From: Bacteroidota bacterium
GTDB lineage: Bacteria > Bacteroidota > Bacteroidia > 2-12-FULL-35-15
DNA length: 32,536 nucleotides
Direction of reading: 5' to 3'
Assembly (NCBI GenBank): GCA_017303895.1
Contig: JAFLBF010000003.1
Span: 149,158 to 181,693, forward strand
A program made the position numbers and the translations under genes. Below are positions 7,477-17,395 of the stretch, piece after piece. Within the stretch, counting starts at the first letter, position 1. The number at the start of each line of letters is the position of its first letter. The notes under the pieces were generated by a model, which saw nothing but the letters and a program-made list of their open reading frames with translations, was not told where the DNA came from and did not search any database.

Positions 7477-10400
7477 ATGAACAGGCTAAAAGGGTTTGTG
7501 TTTATTCTTTTGTTTTTTGTGTCAGTTTATGCTCAAGCACAGAGAACGTCCATTTATTCCGATAAGGATCTGGATTATAAAACCGGTATTGAATTATTTC
7601 AAAAGGAAAAATTTGGAGCCGCACAGAAGAGTTTTCAGAAAGTGATCGATTCACATGATGTTAATTCATTGATGCGTGTGGATGCGGAATATTATCGTGC
7701 TATTTGTGCCATCGAATTGTTCAATAAAGATGGTGAATGGTATCTGAAGCAATTTGTAAAAGAGTATCCGGAAAGTCCGAAAGTAAAATTTGCTTATTTC
7801 TATTTAGGGAAATACAATTACCGCAAGAAGAAGTATAAAGAAGCGTTGGATTGGTTTGCGAAGGTGGATATTTATGACCTTACCACGGAAGAGCTTGCCG
7901 AGTTTTATTTTAAAAGAGGATATAGTTTTTTCAATTCGGAAAAAACAGCAGAGGCCAAAAAAGATTTTTATGAGATCAAGGATGTAGAAAATAGTTACGC
8001 TGGTGCTGCTAAGTACTATTATGCGCACATTGCTTATTCTGAAAAAAATTACGAAACAGCACTCACCGATTTCCAAAAACTGAAACTGAATGAAACATTT
8101 GGGCCAGTTGTTCCTTACTACATAGCTCAAATTTTTTATTTACAGGCAAAATATGATAGTGTGATCGCCTATGTTCCGGCATTATTGGATTCTGCAAATA
8201 CAAAAAGAGCTCCGGAAATTGCAAAGATTTTAGGCGAGTCGTATTATAGAACAAATAAATTCAAAGAGGCAATTCCCTATCTTAAAAAATATGAAAAAGC
8301 AGTTGTGAATTTAGACAGGAAAGATGCATATCAATTAGGATATGCACATTATAGATTAAATCAATACGATGATGCTACTGCTTATTTTATTAGAGCTACG
8401 AATGTGGAAGATTCTTTGAGCGAAAATGCATTTTACCATTTAGGTGATTGTTATTTAAAACTGGATAATAAGCAGAATGCACGCAATGCTTTTGGTCAGG
8501 CATCAAAATTGAAATTTGATAAGACCGTTAATGAAGATGCATTGTTCAATTATGCGAAGTTGTGTTATGATCTGTCATACAATCCATATAATGAGGCTAC
8601 GAAAGCTTTTCAGCAATATTTGAAAGATTATCCAAATTCAACCCGTGCGGATGAAGCATATTCCTTTTTGGTAAATGTGTTTACAACAACTAAAAACTAT
8701 AAAGGAGCAATTGATGCTATTGAAAGTATAAAGACACTAACACCTGAGTTGAAACAAGCCTATCAAAAAGTAGCTTACTTCAGGGGGGTCGACTTGTTTA
8801 ACAATATGGAGTATACTGATGCGATCAAAATGTTTGACAAATCAGCTACCTACTTATTCGATAAAAATATCACTGCCTATGCCTACTATTGGAAAGCAGA
8901 AGCGTTTTATCGTTTGAAGAATTATGCAAAGGCGATCGATAATTACAAAGCATTCATTATGGAGCCCGGTTCTATTGCGAAGATGGAATATAGTGATGCC
9001 AACTATAACATCGGTTACTCCTATCATAAATTGCAAGATTATGAGAATAGTATATTGTGGTTCAGGAAGTATGTTACTTTCAAGCCGCAGGCTGATGAGA
9101 AAAAAGTAAATGATGCCCTGAACAGAATAGGAGATGGTTATTTTATGAGCCGCGATTTTGCAAATGCAGCTGATTATTATGGACAATCCTATAAGATGAA
9201 ATTAATGAATGCAGATTATGCTTTGTTTCAGAAAGCAATGGCAGAGGGTGTTCAAAAGAAATATACCACTAAGATATCGGATCTGAAAACCTTTGTTGCT
9301 AATTATGGCTCTTCTTCATCTACCTATATTCAGAAAGCGAAATTTGAATTGGCATATACCTATTTGCAGGATAGTCAAAACGAATTGGCGTTAAGTGGCT
9401 TTAAATCATTTATGACGGAATATCCAAATAGCGTTTATGAAAATGTTTGTTTGAGTAAAATAGGCTTGATCTATTATAATAAAAAAGAGGATGATAATGC
9501 CTTAGCTTACTTTGATAAATTGATCAAAAGAGACAAACAATCGCCTGATGCGAAAGAGGCCTTAAGCATTATTCAGAAGATCTATACAGATAGAGGTGAT
9601 GTGGATGGTTTAGGAAAAGTAATGTCGGATTACGGATTGTCTATTTCTCAAATATCATTGGATTCAATTGCATTCAATATAGGTAAGACACATTATTTAG
9701 AGCAGGATTGTAAAAGTGTAATCGTTGATTTTGAAAAGTACATTCAAAAATTCCCCAATGGAATTTTTAGCACGGAAGCTAATTTTTACAAAGCAGAATG
9801 TGATCATAGATCCGGAAATATAGATGCTTCACTTGTAGGGTATGAATTTGTAATAGCGCGCACAAAGAATCAATTTACAGAGCAATCGCTTTCAAGAGCA
9901 TCTGAAATCGTATTTAAGAAACAGGATCATTCTAAAGCAATAGAATATTATAAGCAATTAGAGTTGATCGCAGAAAATCTTAAGAATAATTCAGCTGCTA
10001 AGATCGGATTGATGCGTAGTCATTATTTTTTGAAAAATTATCCGGATGCTATTGATTATTCTAATAAGGTTTTAGGAATTGAAAATGTTAGTGCAGAGCT
10101 GATCAATGAAGCACATTATACGATCGCACAATCGTATTTAGCTCAACAAAAATACGATGATGCAATGGCTGAATTCAGAGTGCTGTCATCTACAGCAAAA
10201 AGTGCTATGGGAGCAGAAGCAAGTTATCAGGTGGCTAATATCTATTATTTGAAAAATGATTACAAATCATCCGAAAAGGCGGTGTTCGATTTCATTAAAG
10301 GTGGCAAAGGGACTGTTTATTGGATCAGTAAGGCTTTGATATTACAGGCGGATAATTATGTAGCTACCAATAATAATTTCCAGGCCAAAGCAACATTGCA

Positions 10401-10620
10401 AGGGGTAATTGAAGATTCAGAGATTCCGGAATTGATCAAGGTTGCACAGGAAAAATTAGATAAGATAAATGCCGATGAAGAAGCTGCGAAGAAAATGAAA
10501 GCAGCTGAGGAGCCTATAAAAATAGAGTTTGAAAACAATACAGAACAGCAGAATAAGTTGTTTGAAGAATCAACAACTATTCCTCCTGCATCAGAAGAAG
10601 TTAAAGTAGAACAACAGTAA
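7477..10620 (+). CDS. Large periplasmic tetratricopeptide-repeat protein
   Basis: A 1047-residue protein with a signal peptide (about 1-22, cut after QAQ; no lipobox cysteine at the cleavage site) followed by an almost continuous array of TPR-like helix pairs, seen as recurring segments with A..YY/F, G..Y and K..A motifs spaced about 34-38 residues (for example KFAYFYLGKYNYRKKKYKEAL near 97-117 and AYYWKAEAFYRLKNYAKAID near 470-490). The last 60 residues are acidic and Glu/Lys-rich, probably disordered. TPR solenoids are protein-interaction scaffolds; this one should sit in the periplasm. The beta-barrel gene follows after only 10 bp, so the two are surely co-transcribed and probably form one outer-membrane complex. 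A near-consensus TATATTTC at 7464-7471 lies directly before the ATG. Function unknown. Confidence 0.8.
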   Translation: MNRLKGFVFILLFFVSVYAQAQRTSIYSDKDLDYKTGIELFQKEKFGAAQKSFQKVIDSHDVNSLMRVDAEYYRAICAIELFNKDGEWYLKQFVKEYPESPKVKFAYFYLGKYNYRKKKYKEALDWFAKVDIYDLTTEELAEFYFKRGYSFFNSEKTAEAKKDFYEIKDVENSYAGAAKYYYAHIAYSEKNYETALTDFQKLKLNETFGPVVPYYIAQIFYLQAKYDSVIAYVPALLDSANTKRAPEIAKILGESYYRTNKFKEAIPYLKKYEKAVVNLDRKDAYQLGYAHYRLNQYDDATAYFIRATNVEDSLSENAFYHLGDCYLKLDNKQNARNAFGQASKLKFDKTVNEDALFNYAKLCYDLSYNPYNEATKAFQQYLKDYPNSTRADEAYSFLVNVFTTTKNYKGAIDAIESIKTLTPELKQAYQKVAYFRGVDLFNNMEYTDAIKMFDKSATYLFDKNITAYAYYWKAEAFYRLKNYAKAIDNYKAFIMEPGSIAKMEYSDANYNIGYSYHKLQDYENSILWFRKYVTFKPQADEKKVNDALNRIGDGYFMSRDFANAADYYGQSYKMKLMNADYALFQKAMAEGVQKKYTTKISDLKTFVANYGSSSSTYIQKAKFELAYTYLQDSQNELALSGFKSFMTEYPNSVYENVCLSKIGLIYYNKKEDDNALAYFDKLIKRDKQSPDAKEALSIIQKIYTDRGDVDGLGKVMSDYGLSISQISLDSIAFNIGKTHYLEQDCKSVIVDFEKYIQKFPNGIFSTEANFYKAECDHRSGNIDASLVGYEFVIARTKNQFTEQSLSRASEIVFKKQDHSKAIEYYKQLELIAENLKNNSAAKIGLMRSHYFLKNYPDAIDYSNKVLGIENVSAELINEAHYTIAQSYLAQQKYDDAMAEFRVLSSTAKSAMGAEASYQVANIYYLKNDYKSSEKAVFDFIKGGKGTVYWISKALILQADNYVATNNNFQAKATLQGVIEDSEIPELIKVAQEKLDKINADEEAAKKMKAAEEPIKIEFENNTEQQNKLFEESTTIPPASEEVKVEQQ

Positions 10621-10630
10621 ATTCATATAC

Positions 10631-12313
10631 ATGGCTTTATTAAAAAAATATTATTTGCATTTTTTTCTTTCCCTTTCATTATTAACTATAATGAATGAAG
10701 TAGCAAATGCTCAAAAAGACACCTTGCAATCAATGATCTTTGAAGGCTCCGGACAATTTCGTCCAAGCATCACTGAATCTAATAAGTTGAATGAAACTCC
10801 GAATGTTATTGATTCGACAAAAAAGATAGCCGTAAATGGGTATAGCTTTAATTCTAAAAAGATCGCTACCGGATTTGATGTAGAACCTATTGCTCCTGCT
10901 CAGATGGTAGGAGAGCCATTAACTAAACTATATAATGGATTGGTGAAAATTGGAATGGGGACTTACACAACTCCATATGGTGAAGTTTGGTTCAATCATT
11001 TGCGCTCAAAAGAATATGCTTATGGTTTGCGTTTAAAACATCTCTCCTCAAAAGCAACATTAAAGGATTATGGATTTGCCGGATTCAGTGATAATGAGGT
11101 CAGTTTGTATGGGAAGAAGTTTTTAAAAGAACATACATTATCCGGTAACTTTGATTACGCTCGTAATGTAGTCCATTTTTATGGTTATGATCCAACCCTC
11201 TTTGAATTGGAAGATGATGCAACTGTGCAACGTTTTAATTTATTTGCTGCTAATACAGAATTATTGAGCCATTACCCTAAAGCGAGTAGATATAATCATA
11301 GTATTAAATTATCTTATTATAACCTAGCAGATCTTTATAAGTCATCAGAGAATAATATTAAAGCAAGTGGGTATTTGCAAACTGCTGTAGCAAAAGAATT
11401 ATTGAGAGTGAATGCTTCGGTAGATTATTATAATTACAAAACAAAGTCGGATACAGTAAACAATACGATCATTTCATTGAACCCAAATTTCATTGCAAAA
11501 GGGGAGCGATACAGTGCAACTTTAGGAGTGGAAATGACAATGGATATGTTTGTTCAATCAAAGTTCTATTTTTATCCGAAAGTAGATCTTAGTTACAATG
11601 TTTTTGATGAGATCATTATTCCTTACGCAGGAGCTTCCGGTGGCTTGCAAAAGAATAGCTATCGATCATTGACAGACAATAATCCTTTTGTTTTGTCGGA
11701 TCTTACCATGAAAAATTCTAATCGTAAATATGAATTGTATGGAGGTTTGAAAGGAACACTTTCTTCCAAGATCGCTTACAATGCACGCGCATCTTACCAG
11801 ACTGTTGGAACAATGGCCTTGTATGTAAATGAAACGGATGAGCTTTTGAACAACCGTTTTAATGTGATCTATGATGAAGTAGATGTGTTGAATGTGGGTG
11901 GAGAAGTAACTTACCAAAATCGTGAGAAATTGAGAATGAATTTACGCGGTGATTATTTTAACTACAAGTCGAAAACAGAAATAAGGGCTTGGTATAAGCC
12001 GGAGTTGGCAATAACATTGTCGGCCAACTATAATTTGAGAGATAAGATCGTTGCTAAAGTAGATCTTTTCTATTTAGGTAATCAGTTTGCTAAAACATAT
12101 GAAGTAGACACTACAACTATTACAGGAAAGAAGGTTGTTGCCAAAGAATTGGCAGGAGTATTTGATGCCAACATAGGTTTAGAATACAGATACAATAAAA
12201 AGTTAGGCTTTTTCTTGAATGTCAACAATATTGCCAATATGCGTTATATGCGCTACATGAATTATCCGACTCAGCGCTTTAACTTAATGGGTGGATTGTC
12301 TTATTCTTTTTAG
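10631..12313 (+). CDS. Outer-membrane beta-barrel protein, TonB-receptor-like but without a plug
   Basis: A 560-residue protein with a signal peptide (about 1-27, ending ANAQ). Residues 30-100 form a soluble N-terminal part that ends in the segment VEPIAPAQMVGEPLTKLYNG, after which alternating amphipathic strands run to the end (for example LVKIGMGTYTTPYGEVWFNHL and LSYNVFDEIIIPYAGASGGL). The C-terminal residue is Phe, as in the BAM recognition signal of outer-membrane barrels. Homologues in Bacteroidota are often labelled TonB-dependent receptor, but no TonB box, plug domain or carboxypeptidase-like domain is visible, and the protein is shorter than true receptors. It follows the TPR gene after 10 bp. 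Its TAG stop interlocks with the stop of the VOC gene (TTAG at 12310-12313). Confidence 0.75.
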   Translation: MALLKKYYLHFFLSLSLLTIMNEVANAQKDTLQSMIFEGSGQFRPSITESNKLNETPNVIDSTKKIAVNGYSFNSKKIATGFDVEPIAPAQMVGEPLTKLYNGLVKIGMGTYTTPYGEVWFNHLRSKEYAYGLRLKHLSSKATLKDYGFAGFSDNEVSLYGKKFLKEHTLSGNFDYARNVVHFYGYDPTLFELEDDATVQRFNLFAANTELLSHYPKASRYNHSIKLSYYNLADLYKSSENNIKASGYLQTAVAKELLRVNASVDYYNYKTKSDTVNNTIISLNPNFIAKGERYSATLGVEMTMDMFVQSKFYFYPKVDLSYNVFDEIIIPYAGASGGLQKNSYRSLTDNNPFVLSDLTMKNSNRKYELYGGLKGTLSSKIAYNARASYQTVGTMALYVNETDELLNNRFNVIYDEVDVLNVGGEVTYQNREKLRMNLRGDYFNYKSKTEIRAWYKPELAITLSANYNLRDKIVAKVDLFYLGNQFAKTYEVDTTTITGKKVVAKELAGVFDANIGLEYRYNKKLGFFLNVNNIANMRYMRYMNYPTQRFNLMGGLSYSF

Positions 12314-12702
12314 TGCATAGTTGTTTTGGCAAACGCAATGATGTGTCCATCTAGATCAGCAATATAACCTGCTGTATCGCCCCAATTTCGTTCGCTAATA
12401 TGATCGATCAGTGTTGCTCCTGCATTTAGCGCAGATGCCATACGTTTTTCAATATCGTCAACTTTCAAGTATAATTCGCATCGAGGTATTCCACTGCCTC
12501 TAGAGGGATCCGGTGCAGCCGGACAAATGATCTTGGTAATTCCACTTTCTGGCATAAGTCCCAATTTGCAATTGCCGGATAATTTGAACTCTGTCATTCC
12601 GGGAACGTTGAGAGATGGTTTTAGTCCCAAAATTTCAGAATAAAATCCGGTACTTTTTTGTTGATCTTTTACATACAATATGAACTCAATTTCTGCTATC
12701 AT
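12310..12702 (-). CDS. VOC (glyoxalase/bleomycin-resistance fold) family protein
   Basis: A 130-residue protein with the beta-alpha-beta-beta-beta pattern of the vicinal oxygen chelate fold: AEIEFILYVKDQQKSTGFYSEILGL at the N-terminus (residues 2-26, broken here as AEIEFILYVKD and STGFYSEILGL), a second module from about residue 72 (CELYLKVDDIEKRM), and the ending WGDTAGYIADLDGHIIAFAK. Members include glyoxalase I, dioxygenases and antibiotic-binding proteins; the metal ligands are not clear enough to choose, so the substrate is unknown. It is divergent from gyrB (165 bp between) and convergent with the beta-barrel gene with interlocked stops. Confidence 0.8.
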   Translation of the reverse strand: MIAEIEFILYVKDQQKSTGFYSEILGLKPSLNVPGMTEFKLSGNCKLGLMPESGITKIICPAAPDPSRGSGIPRCELYLKVDDIEKRMASALNAGATLIDHISERNWGDTAGYIADLDGHIIAFAKTTMH

Positions 12703-12820
12703 TTTATACTAGAATTTATATAAAAATAGGCAAATTTTAGCACTAAAACTTATTAACTATTTGTTAATAAATACTTGAGGGTTAAATGCTATTGAAAACC
12801 TTTATTTTCGGGCGAAAAGC

Positions 12821-12828
12821 TATATTTG
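12821..12828 (+). promoter_or_regulatory. -7 promoter element of gyrB (TATATTTG)
   Basis: TATATTTG matches TAnnTTTG exactly, 39 bp before the gyrB ATG. A TTG at 12792-12794 is 26 bp upstream, further than usual; a T-rich stretch near 12801-12808 may serve instead. The leader (about 12832-12867) is A-rich with no Shine-Dalgarno sequence. Confidence 0.6.
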
Positions 12829-12867
12829 TTAGCCTTTAAAAAATAGCAAAAAAACACTTAAGATATT

Positions 12868-14835
12868 ATGGAAGAAACAGTAAACGAACAAGCAAAAAAG
12901 TCATCAGAATATTCAGCCGATAGTATTCAGGTATTAGAAGGGTTAGAAGCAGTGCGTAAACGCCCTGCCATGTACATTGGCGATATTGGAAACAAAGGTT
13001 TGCACCACTTGGTGTATGAGGTAGTGGATAACTCTATCGATGAGGCTTTGGCCGGTCATTGTAAAAATATATTTGTAACGATCAATGAGGGGAATTCCAT
13101 CACTGTAAAGGATGATGGACGTGGTATTCCGACAGATATGCACCCTAAAGAGAAAAAATCGGCTTTAGAGGTAGTTATGACCGTATTGCATGCCGGTGGT
13201 AAATTCGATAAAGATTCCTATAAAGTTTCCGGTGGTTTGCATGGGGTAGGGGTAAGTTGTGTGAATGCACTTTCTACTCACTTAACTGTGAATGTTCACC
13301 GTAACGGTACTGAATACATTCAGGAGTACAATATTGGTAAGCCTTTGTATCCAGTAAAGGAAGTAGGAAAAACAGATTATCGTGGTACCATCGTTACTTT
13401 TCAGCCGGATGCCAGCATTTTCACAACTACAGTGTATCATTACGATATTCTATCTGCTCGTATGCGTGAATTAGCATATTTGAATAAAGGGATTAGAATT
13501 ACACTTACCGATATGCGTGAAAAAGATGCGGAGGGCAATCCTGCATCTGAAACATTTTTCTCTGAAGGTGGATTAAAAGAGTTTGTAGAGTATTTGGATG
13601 CTACACGTGAGCGTTTAGTGGAAGATGTTATCTATATGGAAGGCGAGAAGAATGGTATTCCGGTTGAGGTGGCAATGATGTATAACACATCCTTCTCCGA
13701 AAATTTACATACATATGTAAATAATATCAATACCCATGAAGGTGGTACACACTTAGCGGGTTTCAGAAGAGGTTTGACCAGAACCTTAAAAAATTACGCT
13801 GAAAAATCAGGTTTGTTAAGCAAAGTGAAGATCGAAATTAATGGAGATGATTTCCGTGAAGGATTAACGGCTGTTATTTCTGTTAAAGTTCAAGAACCGC
13901 AATTTGAGGGACAAACCAAAACCAAATTAGGTAATAATGAAGTAATGGGAGCTGTTGATACCGCTGTGAGTGAGATGCTAAGCAATTATTTGGAGGAGCA
14001 TCCAAAGCAGGCACGTCAAATTGTAGATAAAGTGATCTTAGCAGCTACAGCCCGTCATGCAGCCCGTAAAGCACGTGAAATGGTGCAAAGAAAGAACGTC
14101 ATGACAGGTACCGGCTTACCTGGTAAATTGTCGGATTGTTCTGATAATGATCCTCAAAATTGTGAGATTTATTTAGTAGAGGGTGATTCTGCGGGTGGTA
14201 CAGCTAAACAAGGTCGTAACCGAGCTTTTCAGGCAATTTTGCCTCTTCGTGGTAAGATCTTGAACGTTGAAAAAGCGATGGAGTATAAGATCTATGAAAA
14301 TGAAGAGATCAAAAACATTTTTACAGCTTTAGGAGTATTCAGAGGAACTACCGAAGATGAAAGAGCCTTGAATATTGAGAAATTACGTTACCATAAGATC
14401 GTTATCATGTGTGATGCCGATGTGGATGGTAGTCATATTACTACACTTATTCTAACATTCTTCTTCCGCCATATGAAAGAATTAATTGAACGCGGACATG
14501 TTTATATTGCAACTCCTCCTTTGTATTTAGTGAAGAAAGGAAACAATCAGAAATATGCATGGAATGAAGAAGAACGTTTAGCAGCTATCCGAGAAATTGG
14601 TGGTGAAGGAAAAGAAAGTACTGTAAATGTTCAGCGTTATAAAGGTTTAGGAGAGATGAATGCAGAGCAATTATGGCAAACAACTATGAATCCTGAATTC
14701 AGAACATTGCGTAAAGTAACGATAGAAAGCGCAGCAGAAGCTGATCGTATCTTCTCCATGTTAATGGGTGATGAAGTGCCACCACGCAGAGAATTTATTG
14801 AAAAGAATGCAAAGTATGCGAAGATCGATGCTTAG
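12868..14835 (+). CDS. gyrB: DNA gyrase subunit B
   Basis: The ATPase/TOPRIM subunit of gyrase, which introduces negative supercoils with GyrA. At 655 residues it has the size of the short GyrB form common outside the enterics. The GHKL ATPase domain shows VLEGLEAVRKRPAMYIGD (22-39), EVVDNSIDEA (51-60), DDGRGIP and SGGLHGVGVSCVNALS. The TOPRIM metal site has EGDSA (Glu438) and DADVDG (516-521). The C-terminal QRYKGLGEMN motif is intact. Parallel ParE/TopoIV-B is a possible confusion, but the sequence is the GyrB type. It is monocistronic by position: own -7 element upstream and a strong two-way terminator 20 bp after the stop. Confidence 0.96.
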   Translation: MEETVNEQAKKSSEYSADSIQVLEGLEAVRKRPAMYIGDIGNKGLHHLVYEVVDNSIDEALAGHCKNIFVTINEGNSITVKDDGRGIPTDMHPKEKKSALEVVMTVLHAGGKFDKDSYKVSGGLHGVGVSCVNALSTHLTVNVHRNGTEYIQEYNIGKPLYPVKEVGKTDYRGTIVTFQPDASIFTTTVYHYDILSARMRELAYLNKGIRITLTDMREKDAEGNPASETFFSEGGLKEFVEYLDATRERLVEDVIYMEGEKNGIPVEVAMMYNTSFSENLHTYVNNINTHEGGTHLAGFRRGLTRTLKNYAEKSGLLSKVKIEINGDDFREGLTAVISVKVQEPQFEGQTKTKLGNNEVMGAVDTAVSEMLSNYLEEHPKQARQIVDKVILAATARHAARKAREMVQRKNVMTGTGLPGKLSDCSDNDPQNCEIYLVEGDSAGGTAKQGRNRAFQAILPLRGKILNVEKAMEYKIYENEEIKNIFTALGVFRGTTEDERALNIEKLRYHKIVIMCDADVDGSHITTLILTFFFRHMKELIERGHVYIATPPLYLVKKGNNQKYAWNEEERLAAIREIGGEGKESTVNVQRYKGLGEMNAEQLWQTTMNPEFRTLRKVTIESAAEADRIFSMLMGDEVPPRREFIEKNAKYAKIDA

Positions 14836-14855
14836 TTATACTAGCAAATTTGATA

Positions 14856-14889
14856 AAAAAATCCCTCAACATTTGTTGAGGGATTTTTT
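14856..14889. terminator. Bidirectional terminator between gyrB and the collagen-like gene
   Basis: A perfect 15-bp stem, 14856-14870 with 14875-14889, around the loop ATTT. The stem core is TCCCTCAAC/GTTGAGGGA, flanked by A on the left and T on the right, so either strand gives a hairpin followed by U. It serves the convergent genes on both sides. Confidence 0.92.
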
Positions 14890-14901
14890 ATGGTGTTATG
14901 A

Positions 14902-17289
14902 TTATCTTTTTTCTTTACGTTTATTATTGAAATCAAGTTTTGGAGTGTTAGGCAATGTTTGTGCCTTTTCTTCCTCTACAGGGTTTCTTCTCAAGCGATA
15001 GAATACACCCATTTCTTTTGGTTGGTTGTATAATTCAGGACTTAAATATTTACCGGCCCATTCTCCTTCTTTATTGGTGATGTTCTTGGTGTTTTCAGGA
15101 TGTTGTTGAACGTATGGGTCATTACGTTTTGCATACACTGACCAAGATACTTTTTGTCCGGCTTTACCACCAGCGATCTCAAATGTATTACCACTGATTT
15201 CTCTTTTTACATATAAATTTGCTTGTGCTCCAATAGCAGTAAGGTTATAACTGAAATCGATGTTGATCGCTTCAAAATATTCCGGTAAAGTGATGATTGC
15301 TTCACCATTTCCATCTAAAACAATGTTCCCACGATAGACATTTAATATTTCATCTGATTCCATGGAGAAATGTTTTAAGATCTTATTCGATGGATCCAAT
15401 GGATAGTCGATCATAAAAGCTTTTGCTCCGGTTGCCACAAGGTCACCTTGAGCACCAACACCAATTCCTCCTGCGGGCGATTCTCCCAATACACCAATTG
15501 CATTAGCATTTGTACCTGCAGTAAAACCATAAACACCCACTGATGTTACATTTGTTGCGCTGGATGCTTGTCCTGTTAAAGCTGTCGTATTATTATTCGA
15601 TAAAGCAGCTAAAAAGACACCGGCATTAGCACCATTTGTTTGTCCCCAAACCGCAGCATGGTTTACATTGGCAGAAGTTGATGTTGCTGAAGCAAAAACA
15701 ACTTGTGTTGCCATTGTTGCTAATGTGCTTTGGAAGCCTCCCACACGACCATTTCCGGTATGATTTGCAAGAATGGCTGCATTCGTACTAGCTGCATTAT
15801 TCAATTGAATTTCTAAAGCTCTTCCTGTTCCATTTGTTATTCCCCATAATGCATTTCTTGTGTTGGCTGCATTGGCGATCTCAAAATAACCACCGTCTCC
15901 TAATCCAATATTTTCACCATATACCGCAACGCTTGCTGCTGTTCCAGTATTTCTTATTGAGCCTACAACACCTATTCCTGCATTATTATTAGTCCCAGCA
16001 ACACCTATTCCGATTGCGTTGTTGTCTCCCCAAACTCCCCAACCATCATTTACTGTGGCGCCTTGTACTCCGATTCCGTTTGCATTATTTTCACCATAAA
16101 TCCCTGACGCAGTTCCTGAACTATAGCCACATATAGGAAATTCCATAGTTGCAGTTGTATTGATAGCACCCGGATATCCGAAACCAAAAGCGGAAAATAC
16201 ATCTGTAGTTGGGCTTATGGAAGCGGCTCGATTTACTACATAATTACCGTTTAATGTTACTCTTGCTCTTTCATTTGTTGCAGCTGTACCTCCCGTTTTT
16301 GTAACAAAGTCAACCGCATCATTTGTACCAATATAATTAGTTCCAGCCACGGTTCCAGAGTTACCTGTTGTTAACCATGCACCTGCTGTTGAAGTGATCG
16401 GTCCGCCAGAACCGGCAGTTCCATTCACAGTAACAGTTCCATTTGTATTATAAGAAATTGAAGATAAAGTCCATGATGGTCCAGTTGCTCCTGTAGCTCC
16501 AGTTGCTCCTGCAACGCCTGTGCTTCCAGTCGCTCCATTAGCCCCGGTTGCTCCTGTAGCCCCGTTAGCGCCAGTAGCACCTGTTGCTCCAGCAACACCT
16601 GTACTGCCTGTAGCTCCGTTAGCTCCGGTTGCTCCTGTAGCACCGTTAGCGCCAGTTGCACCTGTTGCTCCAGCAACGCCAGTGTTTCCCGTAGCTCCAT
16701 TTGCACCTGTACTACCTGTTGCTCCCGTACTTCCATTGTTTCCGGTTGCACCTGTTACACCCGCAACTCCTGTAGAACCAGTAGCACCTGTTACTCCTGT
16801 AGCACCCGGAGTTCCTGATCCAACACCAGTTGGTCCAACAGGACCCGTAGCACCTGTAGCACCTGCTACGCCTGTTCCTGTTGCGCCCGTTGCTCCGGTA
16901 GCACCATCAATTCCGTTGGCTCCGGTTGCCCCTGTAGCACCATTTGCTCCGGTTGCTCCAGTTGCTCCTGCGACACCACTACCGGATGATAATCCGCATA
17001 GGGATACCCATGCTGAAGTAGGTTGACGGAAGAAAAAATAGCACATGGAATCCGTATCGTAAACAAGTAATGAGTTTGCCGGAGCAGGTATCGCTAATCG
17101 TTGAGCAGCTGTCATTCTTGGAACAAGAACACCTTTGTCGCTCGCGAGCATTTCTAATATTGAAGAGGCATCAGGAGTATTCGTTCCAATACCAACGTTG
17201 TTCTGAGCATTTATTTTAAATGCATTCAAAGAAATAAAAAACGCTATGAAAGCAATTTTTAAAACATGTTTAGTAGTATATCTTTTCAT
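14902..17289 (-). CDS. Secreted collagen-like (GXT-repeat) surface protein, large paralogue
   Basis: A 795-residue exported protein read from the ATG at 17289 (the frame stays open to 17340, but the signal peptide [11 protein letters not shown]...KINAQ starts here). Residues 30-98 form an N-terminal module with [28 protein letters not shown] and [16 protein letters not shown], shared almost word for word with the 328-residue paralogue. Residues 104-271 are collagen-like Gly-X-Y triplets, mostly GAT/GAN/GST/GVA. The rest is a Gly/Asn/Thr-rich region of weak beta repeats resembling phage-tail-fibre or hemagglutinin stems (about 272-660), then a compact C-terminal domain (about 665-795) with a basic tail ending KRKEKR. 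No T9SS sorting domain is recognisable. It has a promoter of its own and ends at the gyrB terminator. Likely a trimeric fibre on the cell surface; this is inference from the repeats. Confidence 0.8.
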   Translation of the reverse strand: MKRYTTKHVLKIAFIAFFISLNAFKINAQNNVGIGTNTPDASSILEMLASDKGVLVPRMTAAQRLAIPAPANSLLVYDTDSMCYFFFRQPTSAWVSLCGLSSGSGVAGATGATGANGATGATGANGIDGATGATGATGTGVAGATGATGPVGPTGVGSGTPGATGVTGATGSTGVAGVTGATGNNGSTGATGSTGANGATGNTGVAGATGATGANGATGATGANGATGSTGVAGATGATGANGATGATGANGATGSTGVAGATGATGATGPSWTLSSISYNTNGTVTVNGTAGSGGPITSTAGAWLTTGNSGTVAGTNYIGTNDAVDFVTKTGGTAATNERARVTLNGNYVVNRAASISPTTDVFSAFGFGYPGAINTTATMEFPICGYSSGTASGIYGENNANGIGVQGATVNDGWGVWGDNNAIGIGVAGTNNNAGIGVVGSIRNTGTAASVAVYGENIGLGDGGYFEIANAANTRNALWGITNGTGRALEIQLNNAASTNAAILANHTGNGRVGGFQSTLATMATQVVFASATSTSANVNHAAVWGQTNGANAGVFLAALSNNNTTALTGQASSATNVTSVGVYGFTAGTNANAIGVLGESPAGGIGVGAQGDLVATGAKAFMIDYPLDPSNKILKHFSMESDEILNVYRGNIVLDGNGEAIITLPEYFEAINIDFSYNLTAIGAQANLYVKREISGNTFEIAGGKAGQKVSWSVYAKRNDPYVQQHPENTKNITNKEGEWAGKYLSPELYNQPKEMGVFYRLRRNPVEEEKAQTLPNTPKLDFNNKRKEKR
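16519..16680 (-). repeat. Two tandem 81-bp copies in the collagen-like region
   Basis: 16600-16680 and 16519-16599 encode the identical 27-residue unit (GVA, then GAT/GAN triplets, ending GST; residues 204-230 and 231-257), with a partial third copy after them. By eye 72 of 81 bases agree, and the differences are nearly all at third codon positions. This points to a duplication that has since drifted under selection for the protein sequence. Confidence 0.85.
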
Positions 17290-17313
17290 TTTTGTTGGGG
17301 TAGAGGGTTTGCA

Positions 17314-17340
17314 CAAATTTATGAAAAAATAAGTAAACAA
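17314..17340 (-). promoter_or_regulatory. Promoter of the large collagen-like gene
   Basis: On the minus strand, TAAATTTG (17321-17314) matches the TAnnTTTG element and lies 24 bp before the ATG at 17289. A TTG at 17340-17338 is 16 bp upstream, slightly closer than the usual 19-21 bp. It sits immediately after the terminator of the upstream operon. Confidence 0.5.
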
Positions 17341-17341
17341 A

Positions 17342-17376
17342 TAAAAAAGCCCATACTTTTTGTATGAGCTTTTTTA
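17342..17376 (-). terminator. Terminator after the small secreted-protein gene
   Basis: A stem of 15 positions (17342-17356 with 17362-17376) with one C/A mismatch and the loop TTTTT. Left arm AAAAAAGCCCATAC, right arm GTATGAGCTTTTTT. The A/T flanks make it work in both directions, but only the minus strand has a gene ending here (stop at 17396). Confidence 0.8.
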
Positions 17377-17395
17377 TAAAATCAGATATTAATTA

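Noticed and set aside
16520..17026. A 168-residue Pro/Ala/Val-rich open frame on the plus strand
   Set aside because: It is the reverse complement of the collagen-like GXT triplets; the missing stops follow from the repeat composition. No signal peptide, no promoter, no independent domain.
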